This document shows positions 29,603-33,664 of a DNA stretch of 33,664 nucleotides, one piece after another. Every line of letters begins with the position of its first letter. Position 1 is the first letter of the stretch. A program made the position numbers and the translations under genes. The stretch is from Methanobacteriota archaeon (GTDB lineage Archaea; Thermoplasmatota; Poseidoniia; Poseidoniales; Poseidoniaceae). Under the pieces are notes generated by a model. That model searched no databases. It was not told where the DNA came from and worked only from the letters and a program-made list of their open reading frames with translations. Location: NCBI GenBank assembly GCA_004195515.1, contig PSPR01000006.1, positions 1 to 33,664 on the forward strand, given 5' to 3'.

Positions 29603-31606
29603 ATGAATGATATACACAACTCAAAATGGTGGAATGAACTTATGGGTAAACAATCTATTCCTTGGGCGGTCGCCCTCACCGGTATTCTATACTTCCTAAT
29701 GCTAGGATATTGGCAGTACGATGCGTTCGCTGCTAGCATGGGCTTCTCCGATATGGTAGTCTCTCAGATCGAGATCGATGGAGCAATTTTCGGATTTGTC
29801 TTTGGAATTGCGTATATGGCCTACATGATTTTATGTCTCACAAAAGACCTTCCGGAAGGTCTCAAAGAAGTGCCAATCATCGGTCGCTTTGGAAAAATGT
29901 TAGGTTGGGTTGCATTCCTTTGCGTCGCAATGTGGTACGCTCGTCCGCATACATTTGCAAATGGACAGCATGAAGAATTGGTTGGCTATCTTTTAGTCGG
30001 TGTCATTTTGCTCGGGTTCGGTGCTGCTAGTACATTGGTTTGTTTCATGTATAGTGGCGACCAATCTAGCCGACTTTATGGTCTACGGCGATTCGTCGAC
30101 ACTTACCCTGCAATCACAAAACCAGACCGCCACGTTCGTTTTAATGAGAAATTGTGGACTACTACACTTGTTCTAATAATTTACTTCGCAATGACAAATG
30201 TCATGCTTTGGGGTCTATCTGGAAGTGCACTCGATTTGTTTAGTGGATTCCGTTCGATCATGGCTGGCGCATCTGGAACCATCATGCATTTGGGTATCGG
30301 TCCAATCGTTACCGGTTCCATTATCATGCAATTATTCGCAGGAGCAAAAATTATTCGTCTCGATCTCCAAGAGTCTAATGACAAAGCAATGTACCAAGGT
30401 GTACAGAAATTATTGGTTCTATTGATGATTCCAATCGAATCTATTCCTCAAACATATGGTTTCCTTGACCCTACTCAAGAATTGATTACCAATTACGGTA
30501 TGGGCTGGGCGAACTTTGTAATCGTCGCTCAATTATTCGCAGGTTCATACTTGGTATTCTTGCTCGATGAATTGGTCAGCAAATGGGGAATTGGATCTGG
30601 TATATCCTTGTTCATCGCTGCAGGTGTAGCACAATCTACATTCGTCGGTACACTCTCACCAATGCCTGCTAACTCCGCTGCAGGATATAGCCTTCAAAAT
30701 CCTCCTTCGGGAACTTTACCAATGATTTTCTATATGTTCAGAGAAGCCACGAATGGTGAAATGATCGCTCAAAATGGCTTCGAAACGATATTGTTAACGC
30801 ACGTTAACCCAGTCGCAGCTTTATTCTCTTCTGTTGTGGTATTCCTAATTGTAGCATTCGCAGAATCGAGTAAACTCGAATTACCATTGACTCATGGGAA
30901 AGTCCGGGGCCATCGTGGAAAATACCCGATACGATTGGTCTACGCATCTAACATTCCGGTCATTTTGATGGCTGCTCTATTGGCAAATATCAATATGTTC
31001 ACCTTATTGTTCTGGAACCATCCCACACTGTCTAAAACACCAATTCTTGGTAAAGATGGCTGGGGTAGTATGTCCGAATATATTGGGACTTACGAGGCCG
31101 GTTCATCAACCGCTTCAGGTGGTTTTGCTTGGTATTCTTCAATGGTCAACGGCGTCAACGATTGGCTGATTCCAATGCTAAATCAACAAGGGGATGTTTA
31201 CGGCCATAGCCTCTGGCAAATGGGCGGTCACGTACTATTCTATCTGATTATCATGACCGTAGGTTCGATGGTGTTCGCTAAATTCTGGATCGACACCACC
31301 AATATGGGTTCCAAAGACGTTGCAAAGCAAATCGAGCGCACAGGAATGCAGATTCCAGGGTTCAGAAAGAACCCTATTGTTCTCGAGCGTATTCTCGAGC
31401 GATATATCCCGCCAGTCACCTACTTCTCAGGTGCTTTCGTAGGGTTATTAGCTGCAGGTGCTGACTTGTTAGGCACGGTGGGTAATGCCAGCGGTACGGG
31501 TCTTTTGCTTGCCGTAGGTATTATTTTACGAACATATGAGCAGATTCAAAAAGAACAGGCTATGGAAATGCATCCAATGCTCCGCCAGTTCTTCGGTGCT
31601 GACTAA
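29603..31606 (+). CDS. secY: Protein translocase subunit SecY with N-terminal four-helix extension
   Basis: A 667-residue SecY, against about 430-480 for typical archaeal SecY. The conserved SecY region begins only near residue 165 (PAITKPDRHVRFNEKLWTTT) and continues with GTIMHLGIGPIVTGSIIMQL (224-243, the plug/TM2 region), GIGSGISLFIAAGV, a lateral-gate helix region and the C-terminal TGTGLLL-like GNASGTGLLLAVGI. Residues 1-160 add about four hydrophobic helices (about 18-36, 61-79, 99-113, 126-149). An even number keeps the core topology. SecY forms the protein-conducting channel with SecE and Secbeta. The first ATG (29603) has no clear ribosome binding site; Met14 (29642) is an alternative start, and either keeps the extension. 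Confidence 0.93.
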   Translation: MNDIHNSKWWNELMGKQSIPWAVALTGILYFLMLGYWQYDAFAASMGFSDMVVSQIEIDGAIFGFVFGIAYMAYMILCLTKDLPEGLKEVPIIGRFGKMLGWVAFLCVAMWYARPHTFANGQHEELVGYLLVGVILLGFGAASTLVCFMYSGDQSSRLYGLRRFVDTYPAITKPDRHVRFNEKLWTTTLVLIIYFAMTNVMLWGLSGSALDLFSGFRSIMAGASGTIMHLGIGPIVTGSIIMQLFAGAKIIRLDLQESNDKAMYQGVQKLLVLLMIPIESIPQTYGFLDPTQELITNYGMGWANFVIVAQLFAGSYLVFLLDELVSKWGIGSGISLFIAAGVAQSTFVGTLSPMPANSAAGYSLQNPPSGTLPMIFYMFREATNGEMIAQNGFETILLTHVNPVAALFSSVVVFLIVAFAESSKLELPLTHGKVRGHRGKYPIRLVYASNIPVILMAALLANINMFTLLFWNHPTLSKTPILGKDGWGSMSEYIGTYEAGSSTASGGFAWYSSMVNGVNDWLIPMLNQQGDVYGHSLWQMGGHVLFYLIIMTVGSMVFAKFWIDTTNMGSKDVAKQIERTGMQIPGFRKNPIVLERILERYIPPVTYFSGAFVGLLAAGADLLGTVGNASGTGLLLAVGIILRTYEQIQKEQAMEMHPMLRQFFGAD

Positions 31607-32149
31607 TCATAATCTTTGATTTTGTCACTCGCTAGTTGGTAAATAATTGCCATCAACTGATATTTTGACCAATAATGCTGATGGATTGGCTACGCCAATA
31701 ATTCGCTCGAAAACGAGCAAATCAACCTTGTAACTAGTCGATTTGGTCTCGAGACCGAGTGTCCAAAATCTAAGATATTGACCCTCACTTCTCAACAAAC
31801 CCGCACCCGGCTAAACTCCTCCAAATCCTCCCCTCTAGCCCCCTCATTGCCGGCAACAAATTGCTTTCAACTGGAATATATTGACCAACAATTATGAGTG
31901 TTTTTCTGCACCCATGACCCATGCAGTTACTACCGATTTAACTACCCGTAATCCAATAAAAAAGCGTTCAACTTCTCCGATTCTAACACGAGTTAGCGCC
32001 AACAACCAAGCCCCAAAAAAAGGAATCACGATTCAAATAACCATCAAATCCTCAGATCTAAACCACCCCCTGATTCTCAATAAATGCCCCCTGCCAAGCC
32101 AACAAAAGAAGGGAAGCTTTTGAGAAGGTTGACTTGATTGGAGAGAAAT
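31607..32149 (+). other. Noncoding stretch after secY with small palindromes
   Basis: No supported gene. A T-rich AATCTTTGATTTTGTC just after the secY stop may terminate the operon. GCTCG-AAAA-CGAGC (31705-31718) is a perfect hairpin and GGTCTCGAGACC (31745-31756) a perfect 12-bp palindrome. ATATTGACC-like words recur near 31660, 31774 and 31876. The part 31795-31860 is C-rich. The last 60 bases serve as upstream region of the nuclease gene. Confidence 0.5.
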
Positions 32150-32758
32150 ATGTTCACCAAGTTCACTAGCATTCAGACCAATACTATCCGAGGAAACATC
32201 ATTGAATTATTAACCGCTCAACTATTGAGAAATTTCGGTTATCATGTAACTCAATTTGGCTTTGAGCATCTCGCTCAGGACTATTTAAATCGCTGTTATC
32301 TACCTACTGCGGATGCATCGTTATGGGAAGGTGACACCTACCAATTCCTCAGACGTTTACCCGACTTACTAGTTCAAGATCCAGGGACTAGTGAGTTAAT
32401 TCTAGTCGAAGTAAAATTCCGTAAAGATGGGATTCTTCGGCTGAAAGATCTTAGGGAATACCAAGCACCCATGGTGATAATTTTGGTATCTCCTCGGAAA
32501 ATTCAGTGTGCAACCTTAGCCGAGTATAAATCGGGTGTGCGCCTAGATGAGTCTACCAACCGTCTTCTGCATAGCAGAACCGATCTGTTTAGACTGTTTA
32601 AGCCTAGAAAAGTAAAGCAATTAGAGTGGGAACTTATAGAATATGCAAGAGCATTATTAGAAGCTACAACTCTTCCTACCTCTAAGAACATTCTAGGCCC
32701 CCAGACTAGCCCAGAATGGTCGTTTCAGCACCCAAAAAACGATGACAAAACAACTTGA
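32150..32758 (+). CDS. Putative PD-(D/E)XK-fold nuclease, orphan
   Basis: A 202-residue protein. An N-terminal helix with a Glu (GNIIELLTAQLLRNFGYHV) is followed by LPDLLV (about 88-93) and LILVEVKFRK (about 103-112). Pro-Asp, then about 15-20 residues, then Glu-Val-Lys, is the signature of the PD-(D/E)XK nuclease superfamily, which includes Holliday junction resolvases, Mrr and restriction endonucleases. The DNA substrate is unknown. The C-terminal 30 residues are polar and unstructured, and the last codons run into a tandem repeat that supplies the stop. The ATG at 32150 with GGAGAG 5-8 nt upstream is preferred over TTG at 32138. There is no methylase or partner gene nearby. Confidence 0.65.
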   Translation: MFTKFTSIQTNTIRGNIIELLTAQLLRNFGYHVTQFGFEHLAQDYLNRCYLPTADASLWEGDTYQFLRRLPDLLVQDPGTSELILVEVKFRKDGILRLKDLREYQAPMVIILVSPRKIQCATLAEYKSGVRLDESTNRLLHSRTDLFRLFKPRKVKQLEWELIEYARALLEATTLPTSKNILGPQTSPEWSFQHPKNDDKTT

Positions 32759-32950
32759 GTGAACTATTGTTATCCCAAGCCAGCATGATTTTCACTATCC
32801 ATCAGCGTAAATCAGGAGCAAAAAAAACTTGAGTGAACTATTGTTATTCCAAGCCAGCCATGATTTTCACTATACATCAGCGTAAATCAGGAGCAAAAAA
32901 AAACTTGAGTGAACTATTGTTATTCCAAGCCAGCATGATTTTCACTATAC
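32753..32950 (+). repeat. Tandem repeat, 74-76 bp unit, 2.6 copies
   Basis: Three near-identical units begin at 32753, 32827 and 32903, each starting ACTTGAGTGAACTATTGTTA. The first two units end in an A-run (6 and 8 A); the third stops after 48 bp. Differences are single substitutions (C/T), one extra C, and the A-run length. The first unit contains the nuclease stop codon (32756-32758). There is no spacer variation, so it is not a CRISPR array. Confidence 0.9.
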
Positions 32951-33165
32951 CTTATTCCCGGTTAATCCTAATCTACCTCTGGTCGGCCGTCTCGTTTTTT
33001 AACGGTGTTCTATTCATCAGCACAAACCACATGAAATCTTAGATATCATTTACGACATGCGCCAACGTGAATACGCCCTATTGAGGCTATTTTTTCATCA
33101 TAAAAGCGCGTCTCAGACAATCAAATTACCCCTTGGGTCTTCTTCTTGAATAATTTCAAATAATC
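32951..33165. other. Spacer between the tandem repeats and the structured element
   Basis: No gene is supported. It has mixed composition with a few T-runs (near 32996-33001 and 33092-33097) that could terminate transcription from the nuclease gene. Confidence 0.4.
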
Positions 33166-33396
33166 TTACCTGCTAGACTGGGGCGCAGTCCCTCGCTTTT
33201 CCACCCTCTTCTCACAGTCACCTTGATATACGGGTGGACGTTCGGCGGGTTGCTTGCGTCGTATGGGTCGGCGTTGGCGGCTGAGTCCTAACGGACTATG
33301 ACTGCCGCCATCTACCCTGACGCACAGCCGAAGCACATAGCGACTTTGAGAAACCACACCCTCCCAAGGGTCCGTGACCGCTCGCAGTCAGGTAGG
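33166..33396. ncRNA. Unassigned highly structured RNA-like element upstream of 16S rRNA
   Basis: About 230 bp closed by TACCTG (33167-33172) with CAGGTA (33389-33394) and ACTG with CAGT. Inside is a long rod: TTCGGC/GCCGAA (33241/33327), TGCGTC/GACGCA (33255/33319), GGGT/ACCC, GGCGGC/GCCGCC (33276/33304) and AGTCC-TAAC-GGACT. A second arm pairs CCACCC/GGGTGG (33201/33232). It is GC-rich against an AT-rich background. The strand is uncertain: on minus it would begin about 20 nt from the palindromic TATA at 33412. A minus-strand stretch resembles the RNase P RNA word ACxxCCACCCGxAxxxCAAGG, but the other RNase P core motifs and the SRP GGAAGG/AGCAG motif are not recognisable. It could also be pre-16S leader. 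Confidence 0.5.
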
Positions 33397-33411
33397 TGGT
33401 CAGTGTTCACG

Positions 33412-33429
33412 ACACAATATATTTTGTGT
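33412..33429. promoter_or_regulatory. Palindromic TATA element upstream of rRNA
   Basis: ACACAA-TATATT-TTGTGT has perfect 6-bp inverted arms around a TATA core. By symmetry it could drive rightward (rRNA leader) and leftward (structured element) transcription, or bind a dimeric factor. Confidence 0.5.
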
Positions 33430-33505
33430 GCAAGAATGAGTAATTAGTGCAAAGTGAACCTGTCAATTCAAAAACTTTAGGTCAGCGTATTCAAACGAAT
33501 ACTTT

Positions 33506-33518
33506 GTAAATATAAAAC
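33506..33518 (+). promoter_or_regulatory. Strong TATA box proximal to 16S rRNA
   Basis: GTAAATATAAAAC is the best TATA match in the region, about 60-70 nt before the 16S 5' end, predicting a start near 33540 and a leader of about 35 nt. Together with the site at 33412 it suggests tandem rRNA promoters. Confidence 0.5.
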
Positions 33519-33554
33519 AACAGCGACAAGTAGCCAAAGGATCGAGACAAGAGA

Positions 33555-33571
33555 GATGCTATTCTAGCATC
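33555..33571 (+). other. Perfect hairpin abutting the 16S 5' end
   Basis: GATGCTA-TTC-TAGCATC is a perfect 7-bp stem with a 3-nt loop ending about 4 nt before mature 16S. It may mark 5' processing or be part of the long-range precursor stem, whose other half would lie beyond the window. Confidence 0.5.
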
Positions 33572-33575
33572 AAGA

Positions 33576-33664
33576 AATCTGGTTGATCCTGCCAGAGGCG
33601 ACCGCTATTGGAGTTCGATTAAGCCATGCGAGTAGAAAGAAATTAGATTCTTTGCATACTGCTC
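33576..33664 (+). rRNA. rrs: 16S ribosomal RNA, 5' end only
   Basis: AATCTGGTTGATCCTGCCAG followed by AGGCGACCGCTAT and TTCGATTAAGCCATGCGAGT is the canonical archaeal 16S 5' end, including the central pseudoknot strand and helix 3 region. The gene runs off the window. The exact 5' nucleotide is set by analogy and may be off by a few bases. Whether 23S follows cannot be seen here. Confidence 0.97.

Noticed and set aside
31881-32123. 80-codon frame after secY
   Set aside because: Unusual composition for this genome, no ribosome binding site, and no motif; treated as noncoding.
32753-32950. CRISPR array
   Set aside because: Units are 74-76 bp and directly adjoining with no unique spacers, and no cas genes are present.
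32833-33042. 69-codon frame over the tandem repeats
   Set aside because: It is produced by repeat sequence, has no ribosome binding site and no recognisable protein features.
33166-33396. SRP (7S) RNA
   Set aside because: The conserved helix 8 motifs (GGAAGG and AGCAG) were not found on either strand.

Overview
The window reads as a chromosome piece of a planktonic euryarchaeon, most likely Marine Group II (Candidatus Poseidoniales, Thermoplasmatota) or a close relative. The signs are an archaeal-order ribosomal protein cluster with archaeal/eukaryotic-type proteins (eS4, eL19, eL32, eL41, SUI1/aIF1, the RNase P protein Rnp1), a group II chaperonin, a Hef-type helicase-nuclease, an intron-containing tRNA-Trp, a 16S rRNA 5' end of archaeal type, GGAGGTGA-like ribosome binding sites and TATA-type promoters. 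The lineage call is inference; the archaeal domain is clear from the sequence.

Layout. 1-1483 (minus): 5' part of a secreted beta-propeller-repeat protein cut by the window edge. 1632-2040: tiny ribosomal protein gene eL41, an intron-containing tRNA-Trp(CCA), and a degenerate second copy of the tRNA ends. 2139-9658: cell-envelope block with a subtilisin-like protease anchored by a C-terminal membrane helix, two polytopic membrane proteins of unknown function, and a 1095-residue exported, C-terminally anchored beta-sandwich protein. 9721-14293: thermosome subunit, then a two-gene unit. Its first gene fuses an intact ferredoxin and flavodoxin to an SdhB/TfrB-like region that has lost its Fe-S cysteines. 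Its second gene is an HdrB/SdhE-like protein that has lost most cysteines of both CCG motifs. 14301-16877 (minus): Hef. 16878-17215: structured leader and promoter of the ribosomal protein operon. 17216-31606: a tight operon in the order uL3-uL4-uL23-uL2-uS19-uL22-uS3-uL29-aIF1-Rnp1-uS17-uL14-uL24-eS4-uL5-uS14-uS8-uL6-eL32-eL19-uL18-uS5-uL30-uL15-SecY. 31607-33575: low-density region with an orphan PD-(D/E)XK nuclease, 74-76 bp tandem repeats and an unassigned highly structured RNA-like element. 33576-33664: start of 16S rRNA.

How the parts work together. The right half is the translation and protein-export core: ribosomal proteins, an initiation factor, the RNase P protein and the SecY translocon are co-transcribed, many with overlapping stop/start codons. 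The left half codes for exported and envelope proteins that would use that translocon. The most unusual items are the cysteine-stripped SdhB/HdrB pair carrying new ferredoxin and flavodoxin domains, a SecY with about 165 extra N-terminal residues holding four predicted membrane helices, an eL32 with an N-terminal SAP domain and acidic linker, and TATA boxes at the centre of inverted repeats in front of eL41, the uL3 operon and the rRNA.
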